The position numbers and the translations under genes were made by a program. A model generated the notes under the pieces. It saw only the letters and a list, made by a program, of their open reading frames with translations, was not told where the DNA came from and searched no databases. From positions 1 through 43,810 of the forward strand of contig NZ_FUGD01000116.1 of NCBI RefSeq assembly GCF_900162815.1: a stretch of 43,810 nt of DNA. Direction: 5' to 3'. This document shows positions 27,262 through 35,167 of this stretch, one piece after another (the first letter of the stretch is position 1; each line of letters begins with the position of its first letter). Origin of the DNA: Psychrobacter pasteurii (GTDB lineage Bacteria > Pseudomonadota > Gammaproteobacteria > Pseudomonadales > Moraxellaceae).

Positions 27262-27774
27262 TTAATCTGAAGCCTTATGAAATTTCAGAATCTGCCATAA
27301 TTCTTCTTCATTGGCGACAATATCGGCAAGGGTATAGCTATCCATGACCTGCAAAAAGGCTTGAGTTGCCTGATAAAATACCGACTTTAACTTACACACG
27401 GGTGTAATTTCACATATCTCAGCAGGCTTCTTAGGTGGCTTAGTGGTGGCGGTCTCACTGTTTTTATCGTGTGCTGCTACATTAACTCGAGCAAAGCAGG
27501 GGACCAGCTGAAAGTCTGGCTCAGTCTGACGAATCACTTCTCCTAAAATGATATCTTTGGCAGGCTTTGCCAAACGAATGCCGCCATTTTTGCCCCGAAT
27601 ACTGTCAATATAGCCAATCTGTGCCAGTTGATGAATAATTTTAGTGAGGTGGCTACGAGAGATTTGATAGCTATTGGCAATATCAGTGATGGTGGCTAAT
27701 GTTTCACTCTCTGGCATGACAGCCAGATACATTAATGTGCGGAGTGCATAGTCGCTATAGTTGGTAAGGCGCAT
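27262..27774 (-). CDS. nsrR: Rrf2-family NO-responsive repressor, NsrR-like, with an insertion in the cluster loop
   Basis: 170 residues. The N-terminus MRLTNYSDYALRTLMYLA and the winged HTH (SYQISRSHLTKIIHQLAQIG ... RGKNGGIRLAK) are typical NsrR. Three Cys sit at 93, 121 and 127. The last two keep the NsrR form CEITPVCKLK, but the first pair is 28 apart, where E. coli NsrR (from memory C91, C96, C102) has 5. About 23 polar residues are therefore inserted inside the iron-sulphur loop. NsrR proteins bind an Fe-S cluster and lose repression when NO attacks it. Neighbouring nnrS supports the NO role. It is divergent from the CopD-like gene. Confidence 0.88.
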   Translation of the reverse strand: MRLTNYSDYALRTLMYLAVMPESETLATITDIANSYQISRSHLTKIIHQLAQIGYIDSIRGKNGGIRLAKPAKDIILGEVIRQTEPDFQLVPCFARVNVAAHDKNSETATTKPPKKPAEICEITPVCKLKSVFYQATQAFLQVMDSYTLADIVANEEELWQILKFHKASD

Positions 27775-27922
27775 ATATTTTACCCCTTAGATAAAATGAT
27801 GAAATAGAATAAAAATTAAAATTAGTAACTGCTTTATTTATCTTAGCTTTGGCCGATACTGGTATAATTACAGTCAGTAAGCTTTATGCGCTATACATAT
27901 ACAATGGTAGGTAGTGATCGTT

Positions 27923-28363
27923 ATGATAAATTATATATTGATAGCTCATTTACTGGGAGCAACAATTTGGACAGGTGGTCATTTAATATTGTCTTTGGTT
28001 GTGCTGCCAAAAGCTTTAAAAACTGAACAGTTAGCGGGCCTAATGGCTTTTGAAGAGCAGTTTGAAAAAATAGGGATGCCTGCCTTAATTTTGCAGATAA
28101 TCACAGGATTATGGATGGTGTATAGGCTGTTTCCTGAAGTTAGTCTGTGGTTTGGCTTTGACAACGATTTAAGCACGCTCATTACGTTGAAAATAACCCT
28201 ACTGGCCCTTACCGTGTTAGTTGCTTTACATGCTCGCTTTAGAGTGATTCCTACGTTATCTGCCGCCAGATTGGGCTTCTTTGCACTACATATCGTGGCA
28301 GTCACGCTATTGTCCGTAAGCTTCGTTATTGTCGGCTCCTTATTTAGAACTGGGCTAAGTTAA
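27923..28363 (+). CDS. CopD-like four-helix membrane protein, probably heme-binding
   Basis: About 146 residues with four membrane helices. Conserved-looking His lie in helix 1 (AHLLGATIWTGGHLIL), in LHARFRVIP and in FALHIVAV, the arrangement seen in CopD-domain and related heme-containing membrane proteins. The ATG at 27923 fits the protein start; the GTG at 27914 is the alternative. It lies divergent from nsrR and convergent with nnrS, so it probably belongs to the NO-response group. Its function is not established. Confidence 0.65.
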   Translation: MINYILIAHLLGATIWTGGHLILSLVVLPKALKTEQLAGLMAFEEQFEKIGMPALILQIITGLWMVYRLFPEVSLWFGFDNDLSTLITLKITLLALTVLVALHARFRVIPTLSAARLGFFALHIVAVTLLSVSFVIVGSLFRTGLS

Positions 28364-28399
28364 TTATAACAAATTGACTTAAGTGTTTATAATTAACTT
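28357..28399. repeat. 13-bp inverted repeat between convergent genes
   Basis: AAGTTAATTATAA (28357-28369) and TTATAATTAACTT (28387-28399) are perfect complements with a 17-nt spacer. The left arm covers the stop codon of the CopD-like gene, and nnrS ends 15 bp to the right. It may act as an mRNA end for both, although the T-run is poor. Confidence 0.6.
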
Positions 28400-28414
28400 G
28401 CCCTCTAAATCAAG

Positions 28415-29647
28415 TTAACCAAATAAACCATCGCCTCTGGGTTTGGCAAGAATAGACAAATAACTAAAGCAAAATAAGACAAAACTGCCTATCCAAGCAC
28501 TTTGAGCCAACATAATCCACATCAAGTAAGCGTTAGGGGCGACCAGAGGTAGTATCACTCTAAACACAAAAGCTAGCACCATTAAAGCAAATATAAAGTT
28601 GACTGTTTTTGGGGGAGAGTGAATGCTGCGACCTGTGTGGCCTAAAGACACTCTAGCCATCATAGCCACAGTCATCATGCCTATTCCTGACAATGCTAAA
28701 GCGTGCACAGCAATGCTATGACTAAAGGCAAGCCAAGGCTGAAGGGCGAACAATAAGAAGCTGATACACATGCCTAAGAAAGCAACAAACAGCGACCACA
28801 GCAAAGGCTTTTGCCACAATCTAGGGTGATACCAACCTATTAGGCGTATGCTATTCATAAGCGCCACTATAAAGGCACTGGCACTGACCAAATAAGGGTT
28901 GGGATAAAAGACATCGGCAATCATAAATACCAAAAATGAGCCGAGACTAAGGGCATCTAAAGTTTTATTGTTTTTAACGCTAATTTCTTCCTCACTATCG
29001 AAGCTAAGTCCCCGTTCAAGAAAGAAGGGCACCACTCGGCGACCTATGGTGAGCACGATTCCCATGACCAGATATAAGCCCAAATAGACCCCAATGCGTA
29101 GATAATCTTGATCTGCGGTAAAAATTCCCCAGTAGCACAAGCCATTACCTATCGTGAGCAGCACAAGCTTAGAGATAATCCCCATCTGCTTATATTGCTT
29201 AACGGCCATCACAGCTTTAATAATGAACCAAGCCGTAAGCCCCATAAACAATAAATCAAATATCATAGCCATGGCTAACCAGATAGGCATGGCACTCAAG
29301 CCTAACCCTAATGCTGCCCAAGCAAGACGAGCCAGCAGCCAACACCCAAAGATAGCTCCTAAGCGATAACCATAAGGCATCATGATGCCAGTCCATGTTT
29401 TGACTGCGGTTAATAAAAACCCGGCAATAATGGCCATGGCGTAACCATAAAGCATTTCGTGAGCATGCCAATAAAAAGGATTAACCTGAGTGGCATTAAT
29501 CTGGGTGTGGCCTAAGAAGACAAACATCCACAGCGCCATGATAAAGATGGCAAAAATAGCACCCCCACTAAAAAATATGCGAAAGCCTAGATTTAAAATA
29601 GGGTGAGGAGAATAAGGAGGTTTGTTTGGGGGCTGAATTTGTAACAT
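28415..29647 (-). CDS. nnrS: NnrS-family heme/copper membrane protein
   Basis: 410 residues with about 12 helices. The family landmarks are HPILNLGFRIFFSGGAIFA at the N-terminus, YWHAHEMLYGYAMAIIAGFLLTA, GRRVVPFFLERGL, and AVHALALSGIGMMTVAMMARVSLGHTGR near the C-terminus. Conserved His in these segments are thought to bind heme and copper. NnrS proteins protect against NO-derived stress and are often in NsrR or NnrR regulons. It is convergent with the CopD-like gene. The upstream region holds an NsrR-box-like sequence inside a large dyad. Confidence 0.93.
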   Translation of the reverse strand: MLQIQPPNKPPYSPHPILNLGFRIFFSGGAIFAIFIMALWMFVFLGHTQINATQVNPFYWHAHEMLYGYAMAIIAGFLLTAVKTWTGIMMPYGYRLGAIFGCWLLARLAWAALGLGLSAMPIWLAMAMIFDLLFMGLTAWFIIKAVMAVKQYKQMGIISKLVLLTIGNGLCYWGIFTADQDYLRIGVYLGLYLVMGIVLTIGRRVVPFFLERGLSFDSEEEISVKNNKTLDALSLGSFLVFMIADVFYPNPYLVSASAFIVALMNSIRLIGWYHPRLWQKPLLWSLFVAFLGMCISFLLFALQPWLAFSHSIAVHALALSGIGMMTVAMMARVSLGHTGRSIHSPPKTVNFIFALMVLAFVFRVILPLVAPNAYLMWIMLAQSAWIGSFVLFCFSYLSILAKPRGDGLFG

Positions 29648-29714
29648 ATAGCGCCTCTAATAGGGGAAGGTGGGAACACGCTAAAATCAAATAGGAAATT
29701 ATAGGTATGTATAG

Positions 29715-29763
29715 TGAGTATAATATAAACATGTATATAAAATGAATGTTTATATTATACTCA
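29715..29763. promoter_or_regulatory. 18-bp inverted repeat enclosing an NsrR-box-like sequence, upstream of nnrS
   Basis: A perfect 18-bp dyad (29715-29732 and 29746-29763; arm ends AATATAAACAT / ATGTTTATATT) has a 13-nt spacer. The centre, 29731-29747, reads ATGTATATAAAATGAAT and matches 14 of 16 informative positions of the core of the E. coli NsrR consensus as I recall it (ATGYATTTNAAATRCAT). The arms also contain TATAAT on each strand. The dyad is about 70-115 bp from the nnrS start. Confidence 0.6.
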
Positions 29764-29810
29764 TTTAAGAGACAGATTAATAGAGGGAGTGCATGGCTTG
29801 TTATGACAAT

Positions 29811-29844
29811 AAAAAACCCCTAATTGACCTTAGCCAAATAGGGG
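29811..29844 (-). terminator. Leftward intrinsic terminator in the nnrS-thiF gap
   Basis: On the minus strand CCCCTA ... TAGGGG (29844-29839 and 29822-29817), with further pairs inside the 16-nt loop, is followed by T6. No annotated gene feeds it from the right, so it implies a leftward transcript starting in the gap. Confidence 0.7.
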
Positions 29845-29964
29845 GTGGAGAAAGCGATAGTACTGTTTTGCTTATTATTGTTATTAGACAGAGTCAAAGC
29901 TTATAGTTTACAAGTTAATCTTTATAAATCAAAAGCTTATAGCAATGATTGATAATAACTAACT
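29811..29964 (-). ncRNA. Candidate Fur-regulated small RNA
   Basis: The predicted transcript is about 154 nt, from a promoter (TTTACT 30000-29995, 17 nt, TATAAT 29977-29972) to the terminator ending at 29811. A Fur-box-like site directly abuts the -35. The body has no open frame longer than a few codons. It contains an AATAACAATAATAA stretch, an A/R-N pattern suited to Hfq, and a CTCCACCCCC run just before the terminator that could pair with ribosome binding sites. Iron-responsive small RNAs of this design (RyhB, PrrF) are known elsewhere. I see no clear sequence match to them. Ends are predicted, not mapped. Confidence 0.5.
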
Positions 29965-29971
29965 GACAGCC

Positions 29972-30000
29972 ATTATAGGATAAAATGCCCATAAAGTAAA
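29972..30000 (-). promoter_or_regulatory. Leftward sigma70 promoter of the candidate small RNA
   Basis: On the minus strand TTTACT (30000-29995, 4/6) and exact TATAAT (29977-29972) have the ideal 17-nt spacer. The -35 starts at the base next to the Fur-box-like site. Confidence 0.6.
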
Positions 30001-30015
30001 TGATAGTAATTATCA
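30001..30015. promoter_or_regulatory. Fur-box-like operator
   Basis: TGATAGTAATTATCA matches 14 of 15 positions of the 7-1-7 Fur box model (TGATAAT-N-ATTATCA). Adjacent bases continue the pattern (AATGATA ... TATCATTATT). It is 108 bp from the thiF-like start and abuts the leftward promoter. Confidence 0.65.
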
Positions 30016-30123
30016 TTATTGGCTGTATTAAGCTGATTTTACTCATCTATTTCTTGTGAGCAATTTGTTATTATGACTAAGGTATAATTGATATAAAAAA
30101 GCGTTTTATAAAAGGATAAGTCT

Positions 30124-30936
30124 GTGTCAAACCAAGGGTACGATGTCACTTTAAGCGATGATGAATTGATGCGTTATTCGCGTCAAATACTGCTACCTAG
30201 CTGGGATATCCCAGCTCAAGAGAGATTAAAAGCCAGTACAGTAGTTATATTGGGGGCAGGAGGACTGGGCTGTCCGGTTTCAGAAACTTTGGCTCGCGCA
30301 GGAATTGGAGCCATTCATCTTATTGATGATGATGTCATTGAGCCCAGTAACTTACAGCGTCAAACCTTATTTAATATAGAGGATGTGGGTCAAGGCAAAG
30401 CAGAAACAGCGTGTAAGGTGCTATCAAATATTAATTCATTTGTACAGGTAAGCTATTGCGCTCAGCGTTTAACGGTCAAAAACGCTTCTTCATTATTATT
30501 GGTAGATAAAGCCAAAGCGAGCAAGAATCCTTTTTTACTGTTAGATTGTACCGATAACTTTGCTGCCCGAGAGATACTGAATCAAGTCAGTGTGGCGAAC
30601 AATATTCCCTTACTGTCGGCCTCAGCAATTGGTATGTCAGGTCAGTTAGCTTTATATGAGCCAAGTAAACAAAGTGGCTGCTATCACTGTGTCTTTGGTG
30701 AGGCGCTAGATTCGGAGGCGACAGAAGAAAGCCAGGCTCAGACTTGTGCTAACTCGGGGGTGTTGGCAAGTACCACCACAATCATGGGTAACCTTCAGGC
30801 CAATGCGGCTTTACAGTACTTGGGCCGAGGACACAATCCGCTGCCAGGTCAGTTACTGATTTGGGATGGCAATGCCATGACCCAGCACAAGCTGCGCTAT
30901 AGACAAGATAAAAAATGCCGAGTCTGTGCAAGCTAG
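30124..30936 (+). CDS. HesA/MoeB/ThiF-family adenylyltransferase (E1-like)
   Basis: 270 residues. The order is LMRYSRQILLPSWDI, the ATP loop VVILGAGGLGCPVSETLARAGIG, the Asp/Arg region LIDDDVIEPSNLQRQTLF, LLDCTDNFAAR, and zinc Cys pairs CYHC and CRVC. The Cys in QTCANSGVLAST is at the usual catalytic position. Such enzymes adenylate the C-terminus of a small sulphur carrier (MoaD or ThiS) for molybdopterin or thiamine synthesis. With no moa or thi genes nearby, the partner cannot be chosen. The start is GTG with AAAGGA upstream. Confidence 0.92.
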   Translation: MSNQGYDVTLSDDELMRYSRQILLPSWDIPAQERLKASTVVILGAGGLGCPVSETLARAGIGAIHLIDDDVIEPSNLQRQTLFNIEDVGQGKAETACKVLSNINSFVQVSYCAQRLTVKNASSLLLVDKAKASKNPFLLLDCTDNFAAREILNQVSVANNIPLLSASAIGMSGQLALYEPSKQSGCYHCVFGEALDSEATEESQAQTCANSGVLASTTTIMGNLQANAALQYLGRGHNPLPGQLLIWDGNAMTQHKLRYRQDKKCRVCAS

Positions 30937-30977
30937 TTTATTGTACAGGCTAGTTTACTGTGCTAAATGCTTTCGGC

Positions 30978-32276
30978 TTAAAACTCAATATAGTGTTTGA
31001 CCAGTGGGCTAAGGTCAATCTCGACTCCTAAATTAACTAGGTTCCAGTATTGTCCTGATACGGTGCGATCTACCATCATAGTTGAGGCGGAGGGCTGAAA
31101 TTGCTTAAAGTATTTTAGCCCTTGCTTGGCTTGGCCTATCGCATCATGGTGAATATTACTGTTGCCAAAATCAAAAGCTCCGGTATGGTACGGAGGAATG
31201 GATAAAGGCTTTAGTCCTATCTGTAACCAATTTTCATAAAAACTACCAGGGATCAACACCTCATCTTCTCGGCGGATGCCTAAGGTCACTAGATCCTGCT
31301 CTAATGCGGTAACATCTCCTTTTAAAGCATGCTTGGCAAAGCGTCTAAACAGCTGGATTTCTGAGTTACTGTACGTTCGGATACCCCCGAAGTCATAGGC
31401 GATGACGCTGCCATCTGGGCGAAAAGCAAAGTTACCTGGATGTGGGTCACAATGCATGCGATATAACTCAAACAGCTGGCCGGCGCTAAAGTGAAAGAGG
31501 CGGGTAGCAATTTTTTGTTTGATGTCATTATCCCAAGTGGCTGCTACGCTTAGTGGCTCACCCAACTCCTCAGTAAGGGTTAGAATACGCTTGGTGGAGT
31601 GGCTTTTGATAACTTTAGGAATGATTAATCCTGGGTCATCAGCATGAAAGGCACCAAATATAGCTAAGTTTTGAGCCTCTTTAATGTAGTCCAGCTCATC
31701 TTTTAAGCTGTCGCGTATCTCATTAAAAATCTGATCTTGCAGCTCTTTGCCCATGCTCAATACGCCGGTCATCTTTAGCGCCATTCGCACTTGTTTTAAG
31801 TCGCTATCACAGTTTTTATCGACATCTGGGTACTGAACTTTCACCACTACCGCTTGACCGCTAGGCAGTACCGCTTTGTGCACTTGTCCAATAGAAGCTG
31901 CTGCAAAAGGCTGTTCCTCAAATTCAAGATAGGCCTCCTCGATAGGCAAACCTAGCTCACGCTCTACTTGAGATTTAATTTGAGAGTAGGGCATAGGGGG
32001 AGCATTGTTTTGTAGCTTTTCTAAAGCAGCAGCAACCTCGGGTGGGAATACCTCTTTATATTGAGAAGCAATTTGACCCACTTTCATGACGGCCCCTTTC
32101 ATCTCGCCTAAAGTTTCAGCGATTTGAACGCCCACATCTTGTAGCATTTGTGAGCGAGCTTCTGCCCGTTTGTTTTCATCAACTGAGAAGCTTTTTAAAG
32201 AGTTTTTTGCCGCTTTACCTGCGATACTTGCCGTCATGCCGGCGAGTTTCATAAAACGTTTGCTTGAGGATGCCAT
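30978..32276 (-). CDS. ABC1/AarF-family atypical kinase
   Basis: 432 residues. The family signatures are GAVMKVGQIASQY (KxGQ), PFAAASIGQVHKAVLPSG (Ala-rich loop), VVVKVQYPDVD, MHCDPHPGNFAFRPDG and IAYDFGGIR. ABC1 proteins are kinase-like ATPases; UbiB supports ubiquinone synthesis. This protein is shorter than UbiB (about 540 residues) and lacks its C-terminal membrane helices, so it is more like the soluble ABC1 group and its target is unknown. aroQ lies upstream in the same direction, 144 bp away; the ThiF-like gene is convergent. Confidence 0.9.
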   Translation of the reverse strand: MASSSKRFMKLAGMTASIAGKAAKNSLKSFSVDENKRAEARSQMLQDVGVQIAETLGEMKGAVMKVGQIASQYKEVFPPEVAAALEKLQNNAPPMPYSQIKSQVERELGLPIEEAYLEFEEQPFAAASIGQVHKAVLPSGQAVVVKVQYPDVDKNCDSDLKQVRMALKMTGVLSMGKELQDQIFNEIRDSLKDELDYIKEAQNLAIFGAFHADDPGLIIPKVIKSHSTKRILTLTEELGEPLSVAATWDNDIKQKIATRLFHFSAGQLFELYRMHCDPHPGNFAFRPDGSVIAYDFGGIRTYSNSEIQLFRRFAKHALKGDVTALEQDLVTLGIRREDEVLIPGSFYENWLQIGLKPLSIPPYHTGAFDFGNSNIHHDAIGQAKQGLKYFKQFQPSASTMMVDRTVSGQYWNLVNLGVEIDLSPLVKHYIEF

Positions 32277-32420
32277 AGTAAGTTGCCTTAACCCTTAATC
32301 GGGGTCTTAAAAGGGGGACAAGTGTTCAAAAAGTGTCAAAACAAGAGTCATTAGTATAGGTCATTTGCTGGCCTATATCGTTAGTATAGCGTTGGCGAGT
32401 TATTACCTTTATAGCAGTAG

Positions 32421-32906
32421 CTATGCGCTGTATAAGCTTTGAATACAATATGTTAAAGCCATATCGTAGCCTAAATGACCTAAGCCGCATATCACACCGA
32501 CCGCTTTGTCACTAAAATAAGAGTGCTCTCTAAAAGGTTCACGGCTGTGAATGTTGGATAAGTGCACCTCTATAAAAGGCTTATTAATGGCCAATAAAGC
32601 ATCTCGTAACGCCACTGAAGTGTGGGTGAAGGCTGCAGGATTAATAATAACAGCGTCAATTTTATTTTCGCTATCAGCTAGCAGGCCATGATGTTGCACC
32701 GCATCCACCAGCTCACCCTCATGGTTAGACTGGATGCTGATGAGTTCAATATTATGCTTTTTGGCAGTTTTACTTAGGCGCTGCTCGATATCTTGTAGGG
32801 TGGTGTGCCCATAAATTTCAGGCTCGCGTAATCCCAATAGATTTAAATTAGGGCCATTAATCAATAAAATTCTACGATGAACTTGCTGTGAAGAAGGCTG
32901 GGTCAT
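32421..32906 (-). CDS. aroQ: Type II 3-dehydroquinate dehydratase
   Basis: 161 residues. [21 protein letters not shown] (strand 1 and catalytic Tyr loop, given in part), [30 protein letters not shown] and [17 protein letters not shown] are all present. It catalyses the third step of the shikimate pathway. Full length apart from a short N-terminal polar extension. It is divergent from the csp gene. Confidence 0.97.
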   Translation of the reverse strand: MTQPSSQQVHRRILLINGPNLNLLGLREPEIYGHTTLQDIEQRLSKTAKKHNIELISIQSNHEGELVDAVQHHGLLADSENKIDAVIINPAAFTHTSVALRDALLAINKPFIEVHLSNIHSREPFREHSYFSDKAVGVICGLGHLGYDMALTYCIQSLYSA

Positions 32907-33374
32907 AATAAACTCGATAAAAGTAACAGGGATAAAATCAAATTTTATATCTTATTTTAAGTTTTGGGCTGTAAAATAATTATAATACTATACCGAGTTT
33001 TATAGCATTAATATTGACTAAGTGCAGATATTTAAAGGTGTTAATCAATAAGATTTTAAAAAAAAGGTTAAAAAAGTAGCAAGATAGTGTGAAAGTTATG
33101 TTAAAACACTTTGTGTTGATAAAATGGCGTGCTATGATTAGTTTTAGATAACAAACATGTCTGTAATGTTACAGAAGTAGAAATATGCTGTTTTAATAGT
33201 TTTTAAGATAGCAACTGACTCTTAAGTTGTGAGCATTATAAGGTCTATGTTGGTTACTAGTGGCCAATAGCCACTTCTTATACCCAGTATAGGCATTTTA
33301 GGTTTTTAAGCCTACATGCTTTATTAATTGGGGTTTAATTGAAGTTTTGTTAATTAAGTTTTAGGAAGTAGATT
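32907..33374. other. Divergent region aroQ-csp with a long csp leader
   Basis: 468 bp without a gene. The csp promoter lies near 33111-33138, leaving a leader of about 230 nt. The leader contains TCTGTAA-TG-TTACAGA (33160-33175), a GTGGC/GCCAC hairpin near 33258-33272 and a TAGGC ... GCCTA pair near 33290-33315. Long structured leaders are typical of cold-induced csp mRNAs. Confidence 0.5.
33111..33138 (+). promoter_or_regulatory. Candidate promoter of the cold-shock gene
   Basis: TTGTGT (33111-33116) and an extended -10, TGC-TATGAT (33133-33138), are 16 nt apart. An extended -10 can make up for the weak -35. Confidence 0.5.
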
Positions 33375-33590
33375 ATGTCAGCTCGTGAGCAAGGTACTGT
33401 TAAGTGGTTTAATGATGCAAAAGGATTTGGCTTTATTCAACGTGAAAGCGGTGAGGATATCTTCGTTCATTTCCGCGCTATTCAAGGTGACGGCTATCGT
33501 TCACTTCAGGACGGCCAAAAAGTAGAGTTTGTGGTTACTGAAGGTGACAAAGGCTTACAAGCTGAAGAAGTTACTAAAGTAGACGCTTAA
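33375..33590 (+). CDS. Cold-shock domain protein (CspA family)
   Basis: 71 residues, a single cold-shock domain. RNP1 is KGFGFIQ and RNP2 is DIFVHFRAI; the start is [11 protein letters not shown]. It binds single-stranded RNA and DNA and melts mRNA structure. The long leader suggests temperature control, but CspA-type paralogues can be constitutive. The ATG is preceded by AGGAAG. A strong terminator follows. An RhlB-like helicase gene lies next, a fitting neighbour for RNA unwinding in the cold. Confidence 0.96.
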   Translation: MSAREQGTVKWFNDAKGFGFIQRESGEDIFVHFRAIQGDGYRSLQDGQKVEFVVTEGDKGLQAEEVTKVDA

Positions 33591-33926
33591 TTTAAATTCA
33601 ATACGCTAAAGGTTAATGCTCTATATTAACCTAAGTGTTTATTGATCAAAGAAGTCAATGTGTCAAATCCTAATAGCATTCGTGCTAAATTGGATTTGAT
33701 ATGTTGGCTTTTTTTATTGGCCTGTCATAATTAACCTTATCTAACTTGGGCATTGGTGACGGCAATGACCTATAATAGCCTAAAAATAGACAATAGCTAA
33801 AAATAGAGAGTATCTAAAACAGATTCCCTTATCTAAAGGCGGTAAAGCGTTTTACCTATAGGGTCTGAGCACTCACCAACGTAGCGTACTAATAATCATA
33901 AATGACGTAAAAGCTAAGGAAGTTTA
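33591..33926. other. Intergenic region csp-rhlB
   Basis: 336 bp. It holds the csp terminator (33654-33716) and, further right, a TATAAT (33771-33776) that may be the helicase promoter (with TTGGGC 33746-33751, a long 19-nt spacer). No ORF or RNA gene recognised in the rest. Confidence 0.45.
33654..33716 (+). terminator. Terminator of the csp gene
   Basis: A perfect TCAAATCC / GGATTTGA stem extends outward with G-U pairs to about 17 bp (33654-33670 and 33692-33708). An AGCA-TTCG-TGCT hairpin is stacked in the loop and T7 follows. Confidence 0.85.
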
Positions 33927-35078
33927 ATGGATGACTTTATTAAATTTAACGATTTGGACTTAACTGACAGTGTCCTGAAGTCTGTAGAAGATTTGGGTTT
34001 TACTCACTTGACTCCGATTCAAGCCCAGATTTTACCGCACACGTTAGCGGGGCAAGATGCCATTGGTCAAGCCCAAACCGGTACCGGAAAAACAGCCACT
34101 TTTCTTATTACCATAATAGAAGCTTTATTAAAGCGTCCGTTTCAAGCCGATGAAAAGCGATATCTGGGTGAGCCTAGGGCCTTAATTTTGGCACCAACTC
34201 GTGAACTGGCCAATCAAATCTTTGAAGACGCCATTGCTTTGACCAAGCATACACAGCTGCATAGCGTCTGTGTGATGGGTGGGGTAGATTATGAGCAGCA
34301 GACAGCAGCGTTAGATCAAGGATTCACTGATATCTTGATTGCAACGCCAGGTCGTTTGATTGATTTGATACATAGAGGTCATGTTTTCTTAGACCGTATC
34401 GAAGCTTTTGTGTTAGATGAAGCAGACCGTATGTTAGATATGGGCTTTATCCCTGATATTAAGCGACTGATGCGCTACATGCCGGCCAATACCGATAGAC
34501 AAAGCTTATTGTTCTCAGCGACTTTTAACCAAGATGTGATGAACTTGGCTTATAAATGGCTACTTAATCCCGTCTTTGTTGAGATTGAGCCTGAGCATAA
34601 GACCAGTGATTTGGTCGAGCAGCACTTCTACTTATTAACAGAAGCTGATAAGTATGAGGCATTGACCCGTATTTTGGCCTCAGACAAAGCAGATAAAGTC
34701 ATCGTTTTTGCTAACAGAAAAGATCAAGTTAAGCGCTTGTATAACCGACTAGGAGCAGAGCATAACGTGGTCATGCTCTCCGGTGACGTGGATCAAAGTA
34801 AGCGTGAGCGTTATCTAGATAAGTTCAAAAATGGCAATGCCAAGGTGCTGGTAGCGACCGATGTGGCAGGCCGTGGTATTCACGTCGATGATGTCAGCCA
34901 TGTGGTGAACTATACGTTGCCAGATCAGCCTGATGATTACGTGCACCGTATAGGACGTACAGGTCGTGCCGGTCAAAAAGGAGTGAGCATCAGCTTCGTG
35001 AGTGAAGATGATGCCTTTAACTTACCGGCTATCGAAGCTCACTTAGACACCAAACTTAAGCTTGAGCAGTTCGACTAG
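33927..35078 (+). CDS. rhlB: DEAD-box RNA helicase, RhlB-like
   Basis: 383 residues, just the helicase core. Q motif LTPIQAQILP, motif I AQTGTGKTA, Ia PTRELA, II DEAD in VLDEADRMLDMGF, III SAT, V ATDVAGRGIH, VI HRIGRTGRAG. The EIEPEHKTSDLVEQHFY segment and the end SEDDAFNLPAIEAHL resemble E. coli RhlB more than RhlE, as I recall them. RhlB unwinds RNA in the degradosome. It follows the csp gene. The short C-terminus has no basic tail. RhlE or another close paralogue cannot be excluded. Confidence 0.88.
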   Translation: MDDFIKFNDLDLTDSVLKSVEDLGFTHLTPIQAQILPHTLAGQDAIGQAQTGTGKTATFLITIIEALLKRPFQADEKRYLGEPRALILAPTRELANQIFEDAIALTKHTQLHSVCVMGGVDYEQQTAALDQGFTDILIATPGRLIDLIHRGHVFLDRIEAFVLDEADRMLDMGFIPDIKRLMRYMPANTDRQSLLFSATFNQDVMNLAYKWLLNPVFVEIEPEHKTSDLVEQHFYLLTEADKYEALTRILASDKADKVIVFANRKDQVKRLYNRLGAEHNVVMLSGDVDQSKRERYLDKFKNGNAKVLVATDVAGRGIHVDDVSHVVNYTLPDQPDDYVHRIGRTGRAGQKGVSISFVSEDDAFNLPAIEAHLDTKLKLEQFD

Positions 35079-35105
35079 TTTACTAGGCTAATTTTCTAGT
35101 GAGCT

Positions 35106-35137
35106 AAAAGGGCTACTGAATTTCAGTAGCCCTTTTT
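35106..35137. terminator. Bidirectional terminator between rhlB and the TauE/SafE-like gene
   Basis: AAAAGGGCTACTG / CAGTAGCCCTTTT stem with loop AATTT, T5 to the right and A4 to the left, between convergent genes. Confidence 0.92.
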
Positions 35138-35167
35138 ATTGGCGTAGGGATAATATTTTCGCGAGTT

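Larger units (their letters stand above)
29648..30123. other. Regulatory intergenic region between nnrS and the thiF-like gene
   Basis: 476 bp without an ORF of note. From left to right it holds the nnrS dyad with an NsrR-box-like core (29715-29763), a leftward terminator (29811-29844), about 120 bp of candidate small RNA, its promoter and a Fur-box-like site (29972-30015), then the leader of the thiF-like gene with a TATAAT at 30083-30088. Confidence 0.6.
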
